Source: RH-AL1 sp965249685 (GTDB taxonomy: Bacteria > Pseudomonadota > Alphaproteobacteria > Rhizobiales > Beijerinckiaceae). Taken from it: a DNA stretch of 64,000 nucleotides. A program made the position numbers and the translations under genes. The notes under the pieces were generated by a model that saw only the letters and a program-made list of their open reading frames with translations, did no database searches and was not told the origin of the DNA. Below are positions 1 through 8,491 of the stretch, one piece after another (the stretch's first letter is position 1; every line of letters begins with the position of its first letter). Location: positions 2,418,001 through 2,482,000 of the forward strand of contig CBDFMN010000003.1 in NCBI GenBank assembly GCA_965249685.1. Direction: 5' to 3'.

Positions 1-2
1 CG

Positions 3-770
3 ACGGGCCAGAGCGTGAGCCACGAACTCATGGCCCGGCTGCCCGCCTCGCTCGAGCTGACGCTGACGGCCTTGGTCGTGGCGGTCGCTGTCGCCGTGCC
101 GCTCGGCGTGCTGGCCGCGACGCGACCGGACAGTGCCGTGGACCATCTCTGCCGCCTTGTCGTGACCCTCGGCGTCTCCCTGCCGACCTTCTTCACCGGG
201 TTGGCGCTGGTCTATGTGTTTTACTACAAGCTCGGCTGGGCGCCCGCGCCGATGGGGCGGCTCGACGTCCTCTATTCTCCACCCGTCGGCATCACCGGTT
301 TCTACACGCTCGACGCGCTGCTCGCCGGCGACTTCGGGATCTTCCGGGCCGCGCTGGCGCAGCTGCTGCTGCCGGCCGCGACGCTGGCGCTGTTCACCCT
401 GGCGCCGATCGCGCGGATGACGCGGGCCTCGATGCTGCAGGTGCTGGCGAGCGACTTCGTCCGCACCGCGCGCGCCGCCGGTCTGTCGCGTCGGCGCGTG
501 CTGATGACCTATGCGTTTGGTAACGCGATGCTGCCCGTCCTCACCACGCTCGGCATGGTCTTCTCCTTCGTGCTCGGCGCCAACGTGCTCGTGGAGCGCG
601 TCTTCGCCTGGCCGGGCATCGGCTCCTTCGCCATCGACGCGCTGGTCAGCTCGGACTATGCCGCGGTGCAGGGCTTCGTCCTGATGATGGCCGTGCTCTT
701 CGTGCTCCTCAACCTCCTGGTGGACGTGATCTACACCTTGGTCGATCCCCGCATCAGCGTGCCGGCATGA
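3..770 (+). CDS. Dipeptide/oligopeptide-type ABC transporter permease (DppB-like), 5' end cut by window
   Basis: Inner-membrane permease subunit of a peptide/opine/nickel-type ABC importer. The frame is open to the left edge and reads into the usual family sequence (TGQSVSHELMARLPASLELT), so the start lies outside the window; the GTG at 15 is probably internal. Several hydrophobic segments are visible, and the cytoplasmic EAA-like loop that docks on the ATPase is recognisable (ARAAGLSRRR then VLMTYAFGNAMLP). It overlaps the next permease by four bases (ATGA), which indicates one operon with the downstream permease and the fused ATPase. The substrate-binding protein is presumably upstream. Substrate unknown; the purine neighbours are only circumstantial. 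Confidence 0.9.
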   Translation, partial: TGQSVSHELMARLPASLELTLTALVVAVAVAVPLGVLAATRPDSAVDHLCRLVVTLGVSLPTFFTGLALVYVFYYKLGWAPAPMGRLDVLYSPPVGITGFYTLDALLAGDFGIFRAALAQLLLPAATLALFTLAPIARMTRASMLQVLASDFVRTARAAGLSRRRVLMTYAFGNAMLPVLTTLGMVFSFVLGANVLVERVFAWPGIGSFAIDALVSSDYAAVQGFVLMMAVLFVLLNLLVDVIYTLVDPRISVPA

Positions 771-1651
771 CGGACGTCCTTGCTCCCGGCGTCCGCACGA
801 GCGCGGCAGCCCGCAACTGGCGCCACCTGCGCCACGTTCTGCGCGGCAACCCGCTGACGCTCGTCTCCTTCACCCTGTTCGTCCTGCTCGTGCTCACGGC
901 CCTGCTCGGCCCGAGCCTGGTGCCCTTCTCGCCGCTCGCCAGCGATGCGGCCGAGGCGCTGAAACCGCCGTCGGCCGTGCACTGGTTCGGCACGGACAGC
1001 GTCGGGCGCGACGTGTTCTCCCGCGTGATCGTGGCGACGCGGCTCGACCTGCTGATCTCCGTCAGCGCCGTCGCGCTCTCGTTCGTCGTCGGCTCGATCA
1101 TCGGCTCGCTCGCCGGCTTCTACGGCGGCTGGACGGACCGGATCTCCGGCCGGCTGATCGACACGATCATGGCCTTTCCGCTGTTCGTGCTGGCGATGGG
1201 GATCGTCGCCGCGCTCGGCAACACGGTGGCCAACGTCGTCTACGCCACGGCCATCGTGAACCTGCCGTTCTACGCGCGTCTCGCGCGCACGGAGGTCATG
1301 GTGCGGCGCAACGCCGGCTTCGTCGTCGCCGCGCGGCTGTCGGGCAACGGCAGCCTGCGCATCCTCGCCACGCAGGTGTTCCCCAACATCCTGCCGCCGA
1401 TGATGGTGCAGATCTCGCTCAACCTCGGGTGGGCCATCCTCAACGCGGCCGGCCTGTCCTTCATCGGGCTCGGCGTACGCCCGCCGATGGCGGAATGGGG
1501 CATCATGGTCGCGGAAGGTGCCAATACGATCGTCTCGGGCGAGTGGTGGCTCGCCATCTTCCCGGGGTTGGCGTTGATGCTCGCCGTCTTCACGTTCAAC
1601 CTGCTGGGCGACGGCCTGCGCGACCTCGTCGATCCGCAGAGGCGCACGTGA
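767..1651 (+). CDS. Dipeptide/oligopeptide-type ABC transporter permease (DppC-like)
   Basis: Second inner-membrane permease of the same importer, 294 aa, the normal length for DppC/OppC. An N-terminal cytoplasmic tail is followed by a first membrane segment near residues 35-55, the family signature HWFGTDSVGRDVFSRV near 80-95, and then further helices with the EAA-type loop (AARLSGNGSLR) near 190. The ATG overlaps the stop of the preceding permease, and its own stop overlaps the GTG of the ATPase gene (GTGA), so translation is probably coupled. Together with its partner it forms the transmembrane channel; the transported compound cannot be read from the sequence. Confidence 0.92.
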   Translation: MTDVLAPGVRTSAAARNWRHLRHVLRGNPLTLVSFTLFVLLVLTALLGPSLVPFSPLASDAAEALKPPSAVHWFGTDSVGRDVFSRVIVATRLDLLISVSAVALSFVVGSIIGSLAGFYGGWTDRISGRLIDTIMAFPLFVLAMGIVAALGNTVANVVYATAIVNLPFYARLARTEVMVRRNAGFVVAARLSGNGSLRILATQVFPNILPPMMVQISLNLGWAILNAAGLSFIGLGVRPPMAEWGIMVAEGANTIVSGEWWLAIFPGLALMLAVFTFNLLGDGLRDLVDPQRRT

Positions 1652-3291
1652 GCCTGCGCGCGGACCCGCCGCCCTCGGCCGTCACGGGCGCCCTCCTCGA
1701 TATCGACCAGGTGGCGGTGGAATTCGTCACCCGCAACGGACTCGTTCGAGCGGTGGACAAGGTCTCGTTCGCGCTCAATCGCGGCGAGACGATCGGCATC
1801 GTCGGGGAGTCGGGCAGCGGCAAGTCGGTCACCTCCTACGCCGTCCTGAAGATCCTCGATCGGGCCGGACGGATCGCCGGGGGCACGGTGTCCTTTGCCG
1901 GGCGCGACCTGACGCAAGCGTCGGAAGCGGCCATGCAAGGCGTGCGCGGTTCGGAGATCTCCATGATCTTCCAGAACCCGCGCGCCAGCCTCAACCCGAT
2001 CCGCACGGTGGGGCGGCAGATCGCCGACGTGCTGGTCCAGCACGGGCAGGCTACGCCGCAGGACGCGCGGAAAAAGGCGATCGAGGCGCTCGGCCTGGTG
2101 CGCATCGCCCGGCCGGAGGAGCGGGTGGACGCCTATCCGTTCGAGCTCTCGGGCGGCATGTGCCAGCGCGTCGTCATCGCCATCGCGCTGGCCTGCCGGC
2201 CGCAACTGCTGATCGCCGACGAGCCGACGACCGGCCTCGACGTGACGACGCAGAAGGCGGTGATGGATCTCGTGGTCGAACTCGGCCGCGCGCGCAACAT
2301 GGCGACGATCCTCATCACCCACGACCTTGGGCTCGCCGCCACCTATTGCGACCGCCTGGTCATCATGGAGCGCGGCCGCGTGGTCGAGACGGCACCCTCG
2401 CGCCAGGTGTTCACCGCGCCGGAACACCCCTACACGAAGCGGCTGATGCGGGCGACGCCGCGCCCCGGCATCAGCCTGCGCGACCTGCTGCCGGCCGAGG
2501 CGCCGCCGCTGGCGGCGATCCCCGCCGGTGCGCCGCTCCTCGCGGTGCAAGGCCTCACCAAGACCTACGGCACCACGAAGGCGGTCGATGGCATCAGCTT
2601 CGCGATCCGTTCCGGCGAGAGTCTTGGGCTCGTGGGCGAATCCGGCTGCGGCAAGTCGACGACATCCATGATGGTCATGCGCCTGCTCGATTCCACCGCC
2701 GGGACCATCACGTTGGAAGGCCGCGACATCGGCGCGGTGCCGTCCGCCCGCTTCGCCGGCGATCCCGACCGCGGCAAGCTGCAGATGGTGTTCCAGGACG
2801 CCACGGAAAGCCTCAACCCGCGCTACACCGCCTTCCGCGCCATCGCCGACCCGCTGTTCCGCCTGGGCGGCACAAAACGAACGGACGAAGCACGCGAGAA
2901 GGTCGAGCGGCTGGCCGACCTCGTCGGGCTCCCGCGCGGCCTGCTCGACCGGTTTCCGCACCAACTCTCCGGCGGCCAGAAAGCGCGTGTCGGCATTGCG
3001 CGGGCGGTCGCGCTTGACCCCAAGCTCGTCATCCTCGACGAGCCGACGGCGGCGCTCGACGTGTCCGTGCAGGCGGTGGTGCTGAACCTACTCGCGGACC
3101 TGAAGGCCGAACTCGGAATGAGCTACCTCTTCGTCTCGCACGACCTCCACGTCGTGCGCCTGCTCTGCGACCGTGTGCTGGTGATGCGCGGCGGCCGCAT
3201 CGTCGAGGAAGGCGAGACGGAAGAGGTGATGACGCAGCCCGCCCACGCCTACACGCGCGAGCTGCTGGCTGCCCTGCCTCACCCGATCTGA
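1648..3291 (+). CDS. Fused dual ATP-binding protein of a DppDF-type ABC transporter
   Basis: A 547-aa protein carrying two complete ABC ATPase domains in one chain, equivalent to DppD plus DppF. Domain 1 has Walker A GESGSGKS near residues 53-60, signature LSGGMCQR near 168 and Walker B LLIADEP near 187. Domain 2 has Walker A GESGCGKS near 330, LSGGQKAR near 441 and LVILDEP near 460. I chose the GTG at 1648 because it overlaps the preceding stop (GTGA) and gives the expected N-terminus just before the first domain; the frame is open further upstream only inside the permease gene. It powers the two permeases before it. Confidence 0.92.
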   Translation: MSLRADPPPSAVTGALLDIDQVAVEFVTRNGLVRAVDKVSFALNRGETIGIVGESGSGKSVTSYAVLKILDRAGRIAGGTVSFAGRDLTQASEAAMQGVRGSEISMIFQNPRASLNPIRTVGRQIADVLVQHGQATPQDARKKAIEALGLVRIARPEERVDAYPFELSGGMCQRVVIAIALACRPQLLIADEPTTGLDVTTQKAVMDLVVELGRARNMATILITHDLGLAATYCDRLVIMERGRVVETAPSRQVFTAPEHPYTKRLMRATPRPGISLRDLLPAEAPPLAAIPAGAPLLAVQGLTKTYGTTKAVDGISFAIRSGESLGLVGESGCGKSTTSMMVMRLLDSTAGTITLEGRDIGAVPSARFAGDPDRGKLQMVFQDATESLNPRYTAFRAIADPLFRLGGTKRTDEAREKVERLADLVGLPRGLLDRFPHQLSGGQKARVGIARAVALDPKLVILDEPTAALDVSVQAVVLNLLADLKAELGMSYLFVSHDLHVVRLLCDRVLVMRGGRIVEEGETEEVMTQPAHAYTRELLAALPHPI

Positions 3292-3359
3292 GGCGGCACC
3301 GCGACCGGCGCGGAGGGACCGGGCCGGCTGACGGAGCGCCTGCCGACGCGCGCCGCCGC

Positions 3360-4757
3360 TCACACGTGCTCGGCCGAGGCGCTGGTCAGCGCCGCTTGCG
3401 TGCGCGCCTCGTCGGCGCTGCCGAGCCCGTTGAAGAACACGTTGAGGACGACGGACACGACGGCCGCCAGCAGGATGCCGGATTCGAGCAGCGGATGCAG
3501 GGCGTTCGGCAGGTTCTTGAAGAAATTCGGCGACACCAGGCTGATCATGCCGAAGCCGATGGATATGGCGACGACATAGAGGTTGTAACGGTTCTCGCGA
3601 AAGTCCACCTCGGTCAGGATGCGTGCCCCGGTGGCGGCCACCATGCCGAACATGACGATGCCGGCACCCCCGAGCACCGCCTGCGGGATCGCCTCGACGA
3701 GCGCCGCGGACTTGGGCAGCAGGCCCAGCACGATCATGATGCCGCCGCCGGCGACCGTCACCCAACGCGACTTCACGCCCGTGATGCCGACCAGACCGAC
3801 GTTCTGCGAGAACGAGGTGTAGGGAAAGGTGTTGAAGATGCCGCCGAGCAGGGTGCCGAGCCCGTCGGCGCGCAGGCCGCGGGTCAGCGCCTGCTGGTCG
3901 ATCACCTTGCCCGTCATGTCGCTCAGCGCGAGGAACATGCCCAGCGACTCGATCATCACCACCACCATGACGACGCACATGGTCAAGGCCGGCACCAGGT
4001 GGAACTGGGGGACGCCAAAATGGAACGGCGTGACCAGGGCGAACCAGCCGGCCTGGCCGACCTTGGCGAAGCTCATCAGCCCCAGGGCCGCCGCCAGGAC
4101 GGCGCCGGCAACGATACCGAGCAGAACGGAGATGTTGGACACGAAGCCGCTGCCCCAACGGATCAGCGCGAGAATGGTGAGGAGGACGAAGAGCGCGACA
4201 CCGAGACCCTGCAGGCCGCCATAGGCCGGGTTGGGGAATGCGCCCGGTACGCCGTCCACGACCTTGGTGATGGTCGGCAGGCCGCCGGCTGCCCAATTGA
4301 TGGCCACGCGCATCAGCGAGACGCCGATGACGAGGATGATCGTGCCCGTGACCACAGGCGGGAAAAGGGGCAGCAGCCGGCTGATGAAAGGGGCGACGAG
4401 AATGGCGAAGACGCCGCCCGCGATCGCCGCGCCGTAGATGCCGAGGACGCCGATTTCCGGGTCCGCGGCCATGGAGAGCATCGGCCCGACGGAGGCGAAG
4501 GTGACGCCCATCATCACCGGCAGGCGGATGCCGACGAAGGGCAGGCCGTAGCTCTGGATGATCGTCGCGAGGCCGCAGGCAAAGAGGTCGGCGCTGATGA
4601 GGAAGGCGACGTCCTCGGGCGGCAGCTTGAGGGCCCGACCGATGATGAGGGGCACGGCCACCGCGCCGGCATACATGACGAGGACGTGCTGCAGCCCGAG
4701 CGTCAGCAGGCGCGGGGCCGGAAAGATCTCTTCGACGGCATGAGGTTGCGTGGACAT
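3360..4757 (-). CDS. NCS2-family nucleobase permease (xanthine/urate type)
   Basis: Proton- or sodium-coupled importer of xanthine, urate or a related purine, 465 aa with about 14 hydrophobic segments, the usual NCS2 length. The family signature QNVGLVGITG is present near residues 315-325, and QHVLVMYAGAVAVPLI near residue 25 is typical of the xanthine/uracil permease fold. Start: ATG at 4757 has GAGG at a good distance; a GTG two codons earlier lies inside that ribosome-binding region. Divergent from the uricase genes across 180 bases, which favours xanthine or urate over uracil. A structured leader overlaps the ribosome-binding site and may respond to the substrate (see the regulatory entry). 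Exact substrate is inferred from context. Confidence 0.9.
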   Translation of the reverse strand: MSTQPHAVEEIFPAPRLLTLGLQHVLVMYAGAVAVPLIIGRALKLPPEDVAFLISADLFACGLATIIQSYGLPFVGIRLPVMMGVTFASVGPMLSMAADPEIGVLGIYGAAIAGGVFAILVAPFISRLLPLFPPVVTGTIILVIGVSLMRVAINWAAGGLPTITKVVDGVPGAFPNPAYGGLQGLGVALFVLLTILALIRWGSGFVSNISVLLGIVAGAVLAAALGLMSFAKVGQAGWFALVTPFHFGVPQFHLVPALTMCVVMVVVMIESLGMFLALSDMTGKVIDQQALTRGLRADGLGTLLGGIFNTFPYTSFSQNVGLVGITGVKSRWVTVAGGGIMIVLGLLPKSAALVEAIPQAVLGGAGIVMFGMVAATGARILTEVDFRENRYNLYVVAISIGFGMISLVSPNFFKNLPNALHPLLESGILLAAVVSVVLNVFFNGLGSADEARTQAALTSASAEHV

Positions 4758-4790
4758 GGTCACCTCGCGGACGGGCTACCTAGGCCATCT
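4755..4790 (-). promoter_or_regulatory. Candidate xanthine-responsive leader (NMT1/xanthine-I riboswitch-like)
   Basis: The last 30-odd leader bases of the permease mRNA can fold into two nested stems. AUGG (4788-4785) pairs with CCAU (4759-4756), which includes the start codon. Inside is a hairpin GCCCG-UCCG-CG(A)GGU whose 3' arm contains the GAGG ribosome-binding site. Established knowledge: NMT1-motif RNAs of proteobacteria are short, overlap the ribosome-binding site and precede purine transport genes. I infer a match from position, gene and fold; I could not align it to the consensus. Confidence 0.4.
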
Positions 4791-4796
4791 CTCAAG

Positions 4797-4828
4797 AAAC
4801 ATGCCATGTTTTTTCCAAAACGATTTGG
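4797..4828. promoter_or_regulatory. Two inverted repeats in the permease/HIU-hydrolase divergent promoter
   Basis: AAACATG-C-CATGTTT (4797-4811) is a perfect 7-base inverted repeat, and CCAAAACGATTTGG (4815-4828) is a near-perfect one with a single mismatched pair. They lie in the 180-base gap between the leftward permease and the rightward hydroxyisourate hydrolase, the natural place for a shared operator of a purine-responsive regulator. No regulator gene lies next to them, so the binding protein is unknown. Confidence 0.4.
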
Positions 4829-4936
4829 TTCGTCGAGCGATGACGTTCCTCCGACGATGCCGGGAACGGAATGGCACGACGATTGCTGCGCATGCGTCGG
4901 GTGCGAAACGCGCGACGCTAGGGACATCGCAAAGTG

Positions 4937-5287
4937 ATGGGCGGATTGACGACGCACGTTCTCGACCTTGCGGCAGGGCGCCCTGCGGCCGGCGTGCGGG
5001 TTGCCGTCTCGCGCTACGAGGCCGGCGGTGCCTTGCTCCTTGGCGAGGCTGTGACCAATGCCGATGGGCGGCTCGACCGGCCGCTGCTCTCGGGCGAGCA
5101 GATGGTGGCGGGCACGTACGAATTGCTCTTCCACATCGGCGCCTATTTCGCCGGCGCCGGGGGTGGCCCGGCGGTGCCGTTCCTCGATCTGGTGCCGCTG
5201 CGCTTCGGCGTCGCCGACCCGGGGCTGCACTACCACGTCCCCCTGCTGGTCACGCCCTGGAGTTTCTCGACCTATCGCGGCAGTTGA
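4937..5287 (+). CDS. uraH: 5-hydroxyisourate hydrolase (transthyretin-like)
   Basis: Hydrolyses 5-hydroxyisourate, the product of urate oxidase, to OHCU. 116 aa, normal for the family. Diagnostic ends are present: N-terminal GLTTHVLDLAAGRPAAGV supplies the active-site His, and the C-terminal YHVPLLVTPWSFSTYRGS corresponds to the YRGS signature that separates the enzyme from transthyretin. Start is either ATG 4937 or GTG 4934; an AGGGA lies 9-12 bases upstream. First gene of the rightward urate operon, 55 bases before urate oxidase. Confidence 0.95.
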   Translation: MGGLTTHVLDLAAGRPAAGVRVAVSRYEAGGALLLGEAVTNADGRLDRPLLSGEQMVAGTYELLFHIGAYFAGAGGGPAVPFLDLVPLRFGVADPGLHYHVPLLVTPWSFSTYRGS

Positions 5288-5342
5288 CGCCGCGGGCGTC
5301 GACGTCGGCTCAATAGGATTTTTGAGTAAGGAGCAAGGCGAC

Positions 5343-6182
5343 ATGGCTCTCATAGGCAACCGCTACGGCAAGGGGCGCGTGCGCGTGATGCGCGTCAAGC
5401 GAGACACCGCGCGCCATGAGGTCCGCGAACTGACGGTCGAAGCTATCCTCGAAGGCGATTTCGGCCGCGCCTACACCGACGCCGACAATTCCACTTCCGT
5501 ATCGACCGACACGATCAAGAACGTCGTCAATGTCGTGGCCCACGACAACCTCGACCTGCCGGCGGAGCTGTTCTGCAAGGTGCTCGCCCAACGGTTCCTC
5601 AAGGACTATCCACAGGTCGAGAACGTCAATGCACGCGCGGTCGAGACGGTTTGGGCACGGCTGGTCGTCGACGGGTCGGAGCATCCGCACAGCTTCCAGC
5701 TCGCCGAAAACGGCAAACCCTTCGCCACCGTCATGGCGACGCGGACGGCTTTGACGACTACCTCCGGCGTCTCCGGCCTGACCTTCCTGAAGACGACGCA
5801 GTCCGGCTGGTCCAATTTCGCGATGGACCCGCTGACGACCCTCAAAGCGACGGACGACCGCCTGTGCGCCACTAGCCTCCAGGTCTCGTGGGACTGGTCG
5901 CGCGCGCCAGCGGACTATCCGGAGACGAACGCTATCATTCTGGACACGATGCTGTCGGTCTTCGCGACCACCTATTCAAACAGCGTGCAGGACAGCCTCT
6001 ACCGCATGGGCATGGCCGCGCTCGCCGCCGTGCCGGAGGTCGCCACCATCAGCATGGCCGCACCGAACAAGCACTACATCCCGATGAACCTCGCTCCCTT
6101 CGACCGCGACTTCCACGGCACCCTGTTCCTGCCCACCGACGAGCCGCACGGGCAGATCGAATGCGTCGTCGGGCGCGGCTGA
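5343..6182 (+). CDS. pucL: Urate oxidase (uricase)
   Basis: Cofactor-free oxidation of urate to 5-hydroxyisourate. 279 aa, with the usual T-fold tandem. GNRYGKGRVRVMRVKR at the N-terminus carries the catalytic Lys region, and DNSTSVSTDTIKN near residue 50-60 has the catalytic Thr. NKHYIPMNLAPF near 245 and the downstream region match the uricase C-terminal half. The ATG at 5343 was chosen for its AAGGAG ribosome-binding site and exact family N-terminus, although the frame is open further upstream. A short CTCAA/TTGAG hairpin (5309-5326) sits just before the ribosome-binding site. It acts with the flanking uraH and uraD products in the cytoplasm. Confidence 0.96.
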   Translation: MALIGNRYGKGRVRVMRVKRDTARHEVRELTVEAILEGDFGRAYTDADNSTSVSTDTIKNVVNVVAHDNLDLPAELFCKVLAQRFLKDYPQVENVNARAVETVWARLVVDGSEHPHSFQLAENGKPFATVMATRTALTTTSGVSGLTFLKTTQSGWSNFAMDPLTTLKATDDRLCATSLQVSWDWSRAPADYPETNAIILDTMLSVFATTYSNSVQDSLYRMGMAALAAVPEVATISMAAPNKHYIPMNLAPFDRDFHGTLFLPTDEPHGQIECVVGRG

Positions 6183-6195
6183 TGGGCCCCGCGCG

Positions 6196-6705
6196 ATGAA
6201 GGCCGCGGAATTGGCCGGCCTCGACCGCGTGCGGTTCGTCGCCGCCTTCGGCGAGGTCTTCGAACATTCCGCCTGGATCGCCGAGGGCGCCTGGGCGCAC
6301 GCGCCATTTTCATCCTTTGCGGCGCTGCACGCGGCGATGGTCGCCGTCCTCGATCGGGCGGGCGCGGCGGCCGCCGCGACGCTCGTGCGCGCCCACCCCG
6401 ACCTTGCCGGCAAGGCGGCGCTGGCCGGCACGCTGACGGAAGGGTCACGCAGCGAGCAGCATGCCTCGGGCCTGGCGAGCCTGACGGCGGAGGAACGCGC
6501 GCGGTTCACGCGCCTCAACGCGGCCTACCGGGGCAAATTCGATTTTCCCTTCGTCATGGCGGTCCGTCAGAGCGACAAGGCGGCGATCCTCGCCGCATTC
6601 GAGGAAAGGCTCGGCAACGACGCCGACACCGAACTGGCCCGTGCGATAACCGAAATCAAAACTATCGCCCGGCTGCGCCTCGAGGCCATCGCTGCGGACG
6701 CCTGA
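6196..6705 (+). CDS. uraD: OHCU decarboxylase
   Basis: 2-oxo-4-hydroxy-4-carboxy-5-ureidoimidazoline decarboxylase, giving S-allantoin as the last step of the uricase route. 169 aa, typical length. The catalytic-His motif AHPDLAGKA is near residue 66, SRSEQHASGL near 85-95, and the family region RFTRLNAAYRGKFDFPFVMA near 105-120. It begins 13 bases after the urate oxidase stop, consistent with one operon for uraH, uricase and uraD. Confidence 0.95.
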   Translation: MKAAELAGLDRVRFVAAFGEVFEHSAWIAEGAWAHAPFSSFAALHAAMVAVLDRAGAAAAATLVRAHPDLAGKAALAGTLTEGSRSEQHASGLASLTAEERARFTRLNAAYRGKFDFPFVMAVRQSDKAAILAAFEERLGNDADTELARAITEIKTIARLRLEAIAADA

Positions 6706-6768
6706 ACTGCCCGGTCGCCGGCTCCGCCTTGGCTCGAAACTTGCCGCGGCCCGACGTGGAGCCGATCG

Positions 6769-7449
6769 ATGCCTGCAACCATCGCCATCCCTGCCAGTCC
6801 CTATCCGTTCGCGCTCGATCTCGCGGCCTGCGCCCTCCTGGTCATCGACATGCAGCGCGACTTCATCGAGCCCGGCGGATTCGGCGCCACGTTGGGCAAC
6901 GACGTCGGCCTGCTGCGCCGCGCGGTCGAACCCAACCGCCGTCTCCTGGCGGCCTGGCGCGCCGCCGGCCTCTTCGCCATCCACACGCGCGAAGGCCATC
7001 GGCCCGACCTCGCCGACCTGTCGCCCACGAAGAAGGCGCGCGGGCGCGGCGCAGTGACGATCGGCGACCTCGGACCGATGGGCCGCATCCTGGTGCGCGG
7101 CGAGCCCGGCCACGACATCGTCCTCGAACTCGCACCGGCGCCCGGCGAGCCCGTGGTCGACAAGCCGGGCAAGGGGGCGTTCTTCGCGACCGACCTGCAG
7201 GCCATCCTCCAGCATCGCGGCATCACCCAACTCGTGGTCACCGGCGTGACGACCGAGGTCTGCGTCAGCACCACCGTCCGCGAGGCCAACGACCGGGGCC
7301 TGGAATGCCTCGTCCTCGAAGATTGCTGCGGTTCCTATTGTCCCGAGTTCCACGACGCTGCGCTGCGGATGATCGCGGCCCAGGGCGGGATCTTCGGTTG
7401 GGTGGCCTCTTCGGAGGCGCTGCTCCCCGCCCTGACCGCGCAGGCCTGA
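6769..7449 (+). CDS. Isochorismatase-family amidohydrolase, biuret/triuret hydrolase-like
   Basis: Cysteine-hydrolase fold, 226 aa. The family triad is visible: Asp27 in VIDMQRDF, Lys in DKPGKGAFF near 138, and the nucleophile Cys in TTEVCVSTT near 165. The stretches IHTREGHRPDLADL, GRILVRGEPGHDI and ANDRGLECLVLEDCCGSY closely resemble what I recall of biuret and triuret hydrolases and related ureidoacrylate-type enzymes. Embedded in the urate operon, it could clear triuret or biuret formed by oxidative damage to urate, or act on another ureido compound. Family call is firm; substrate is inference. Confidence 0.8.
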   Translation: MPATIAIPASPYPFALDLAACALLVIDMQRDFIEPGGFGATLGNDVGLLRRAVEPNRRLLAAWRAAGLFAIHTREGHRPDLADLSPTKKARGRGAVTIGDLGPMGRILVRGEPGHDIVLELAPAPGEPVVDKPGKGAFFATDLQAILQHRGITQLVVTGVTTEVCVSTTVREANDRGLECLVLEDCCGSYCPEFHDAALRMIAAQGGIFGWVASSEALLPALTAQA

Positions 7450-7551
7450 CCTCTTCCAAACGGCAGGGACGACGCGGCGCGCTGTCGTCCTTGCGGGAGC
7501 GGGCACGGCCGGATTACGCACTGGCTCCGTCCGCTTCCGGAAAGAACCCGC

Positions 7552-8475
7552 ATGGCCACCTCGCACCTATCCGCTTCCCGCGACTTCAAGGGCTACGGGC
7601 GCGACGCCCCGCACGCGGACTGGCCGGGCGGGGCGCGCGTGGCCGTGATGTTCGTCCTCAACTACGAGGAGGGCGGAGAACGCTGCCTCCTGCACGGCGA
7701 CCAGGAGTCCGAAGCCTTCCTGTCCGAAGTCCTCAACGTCGATCCGTGGCCGGGACAGCGGCACATGAACGTCGAATCGAGCTACGAATATGGCGCGCGC
7801 GCCGGGTTCTGGCGCCTCTGGCGCCTGCTCTCCTCGCGGCACGTTCCCGTCACCGTCCAAGCCGTGACGCGCGCGCTCGCCGCCGGGCCCGAGCAGACCG
7901 CCGCCATGGTGGAAGCGGGTTGGGAGATCGCCAGCCATTCCCTGCGTTGGATCGATTACCGCAACATGCCCCGCGAGATGGAGGCCGCACATATCCGAGA
8001 GGCGGTGCGCCTGCACACGGAGTTGACCGGGGAGCGGCCCCTCGGCTGGTATACGGGTCGGACCAGCGAGAACACGCTCGACTTGGTCGCCGAGGAAGGC
8101 GGCTTCGTCTATTCCGCCGATTCCTATGCTGACGACCTCCCTTATTGGGTCCGGCCCACCGGCCGCGCCCCGCAACTCATCGTCCCCTACGCCATGGATA
8201 CGAACGACATGCGCTTCCTGCAGGCGCAGGGGTTTCGCACCTCGGACGACTTCTTCGTCTATCTCCGCGACACGTTCGACGTCCTCTACGCCGAGGGCGG
8301 CGAGCGCCCAAAGATGATGTCAATCGGCCTCCATTGCCGCATCATCGGCCACCCCGGCCGCACGGCCGCGCTTCTCCGCTTCCTCGACCACATCGAGTCG
8401 AAGACCGACGTTTGGGTGACGCGCCGCCTGGAGCTGGCGCGCCACTGGATGGCTCGGCATCCCGCCACGGTCTAG
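7552..8475 (+). CDS. puuE: Allantoinase PuuE (polysaccharide-deacetylase fold)
   Basis: Metal-independent allantoinase opening allantoin to allantoate. 307 aa, the usual PuuE length. N-terminal YGRDAPHADWPGGARVAVMF and NYEEGGERCLLHGD, then SSYEYGARAGFWRLWRLL, are family hallmarks; WEIASHSLRWIDYRNM carries the His that replaces the deacetylase metal-site pattern. It lies in the same direction 102 bases after the isochorismatase-family gene and completes urate-to-allantoate conversion in this operon. Note that an amidohydrolase-type allantoinase is absent here, so PuuE is the allantoinase of the locus. Confidence 0.93.
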   Translation: MATSHLSASRDFKGYGRDAPHADWPGGARVAVMFVLNYEEGGERCLLHGDQESEAFLSEVLNVDPWPGQRHMNVESSYEYGARAGFWRLWRLLSSRHVPVTVQAVTRALAAGPEQTAAMVEAGWEIASHSLRWIDYRNMPREMEAAHIREAVRLHTELTGERPLGWYTGRTSENTLDLVAEEGGFVYSADSYADDLPYWVRPTGRAPQLIVPYAMDTNDMRFLQAQGFRTSDDFFVYLRDTFDVLYAEGGERPKMMSIGLHCRIIGHPGRTAALLRFLDHIESKTDVWVTRRLELARHWMARHPATV

Positions 8476-8491
8476 CCCGGCTCGTCGCGCC

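Noticed and set aside
1270..2964. A 564-codon open frame antisense to the ABC permease and ATPase genes
   Set aside because: It mirrors real genes with clear families, is rich in Arg/Ala/Gly/His, and has no domain; long antisense frames are normal in G+C-rich DNA.
3366..4937. A 523-codon plus-strand frame over the purine permease
   Set aside because: Very rich in Asp/His/Gly/Gln with no recognisable domain; antisense shadow of the permease.
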